64,000 bases of DNA. Origin: DATBRC01 sp036560485. GTDB taxonomy: Bacteria; Pseudomonadota; Gammaproteobacteria; Burkholderiales; Burkholderiaceae_D. Position numbers and translations under genes: made by a program. Location: the NCBI GenBank assembly GCA_036560485.1, contig DATBRC010000055.1, positions 12,507 to 76,506 of the forward strand. The letters run 5' to 3'. This document shows, piece after piece, positions 63,622 through 64,000 of this stretch (the stretch's first letter is position 1; each line of letters opens with the position of its first letter). The notes beneath the pieces are model-generated. The model worked only from the letters and a program-made list of their open reading frames with translations, made no database searches and was not told the DNA's origin.

Positions 63622-64000
63622 ATGCGTGCAATCGAGATTACACAGCCGGGTGGCCCGGATGTATTGAGAATTTGTGAGAGGCCGAAGCCGATACTTCGGT
63701 CCGGCGAAGTGCTGATTAAAGTTCATGCCGCAGGTGTAAATCGACCGGATGTATTGCAGCGCATGGGACACTATCCTGTGCCTGCAGGCGCTTCGGATTT
63801 GCCTGGTCTGGAAGTTGCCGGTGAAATTGTTGATGGCAATTTAACCGGCAGCAGCTTCCAAATTGGCGACATGGTTTGTGCATTGGTGCAAGGAGGTGGA
63901 TATGCCGAATATTGTCCAGCTCCCGTTGCGTTATGCTTGCCGGTTCCTCATGGGTGGAATGCAATTGAAGCGGCATCGTTACCCGAGACATTTTTCACCG
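63622..64000 (+). CDS. NAD(P)H quinone oxidoreductase, PIG3-type, 3' end outside window
   Basis: 126 codons visible. Medium-chain dehydrogenase fold without zinc ligands: MRAIEITQPGGPDVL at the start, VLIKVHAAGVNRPDVLQRMG, then DLPGLEVAGEIV, GDMVCALVQGGGYAEYC and AASLPETFFT, which fits the PIG3 quinone oxidoreductase group. In related genomes the order pnp - this gene - tpiA - secG - nuo is common, so tpiA may follow outside the window. Confidence 0.9.
   Translation, partial: MRAIEITQPGGPDVLRICERPKPILRSGEVLIKVHAAGVNRPDVLQRMGHYPVPAGASDLPGLEVAGEIVDGNLTGSSFQIGDMVCALVQGGGYAEYCPAPVALCLPVPHGWNAIEAASLPETFFT

Overview
The window looks like a chromosomal core region of a betaproteobacterium in the order Burkholderiales, most like Oxalobacteraceae (Herminiimonas / Janthinobacterium type). 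Three things suggest this: the gene order leuC-leuD-leuB-asd-fimV-truA-trpF-trpB-trpA-accD-folC-dedD-cvpA-purF-metZ, the order ilvI-ilvH-ilvC-psd-pssA-leuA-rpsO-pnp, and a moderate base composition. The genus is inferred from gene order and protein character; no search was run. I see no insertion sequence, prophage, integrase or CRISPR array.

Layout. 1-1361 (minus): an arsenic operon, arsR-arsC-aquaporin, with its operator; the aquaporin runs off the left edge. 1426-1646: tRNA-Pro(UGG) and tRNA-Arg(UCU), each followed by a terminator. 2163-8836: a 1997-residue hybrid sensor kinase facing a LuxR-type response regulator, their stop codons overlapping. 9265-19579: small operons (DUF4124 protein; wrbA-DUF2069-FAD oxidase; YihY; Mpo1-like; hydrolase and metY; CBS protein; LplT-PlsC fusion; DUF2726). 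19669-25259 (minus): a PAS/GAF histidine kinase and a REC-DUF3369-GGDEF-EAL protein. 25467-28698: aroC, then an MFS transporter coupled to an M48 lipoprotein protease. 28855-46963: a long forward run for leucine, aspartate-family, tryptophan, fatty acid, folate, purine and methionine biosynthesis with fimV and truA inside it. 46976-51667 (minus): LOG-family protein, fasciclin protein, lipase, and an ECF sigma-DUF3619-DUF3106-RDD operon. 52185-64000: ilvIHC, a small lipoprotein, psd, pssA, leuA, rpsO, pnp, a type II NADH dehydrogenase and a partial quinone oxidoreductase.

The main theme is amino-acid biosynthesis. Branched-chain synthesis is split over leuCDB, ilvIHC and leuA; tryptophan over trpF-trpB-trpA; methionine over asd, metY and metZ. 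The most interesting signals are regulatory RNAs in the gaps. Ahead of metZ (45603-45716) there is a SAM-II-like riboswitch core whose 3' conserved strand can instead form a strong anti-terminator helix against a following intrinsic terminator. Ahead of leuA (57618-57704) there is a 28-codon leader peptide with 10 Leu codons, whose start codon falls where a good sigma70 promoter should start the transcript. The ilvIHC operon has a structured leader of about 310 nt.

Other points of note: a giant kinase whose N-terminal Ser/Thr kinase domain is reduced to a non-catalytic C-lobe remnant; an aquaporin in the place of an arsenite pump; an ArsR operator lying between the -35 and -10 boxes; a 111-bp element with 16-bp inverted ends; and a sigma factor translationally coupled to a DUF3619 protein with the topology of an anti-sigma factor.
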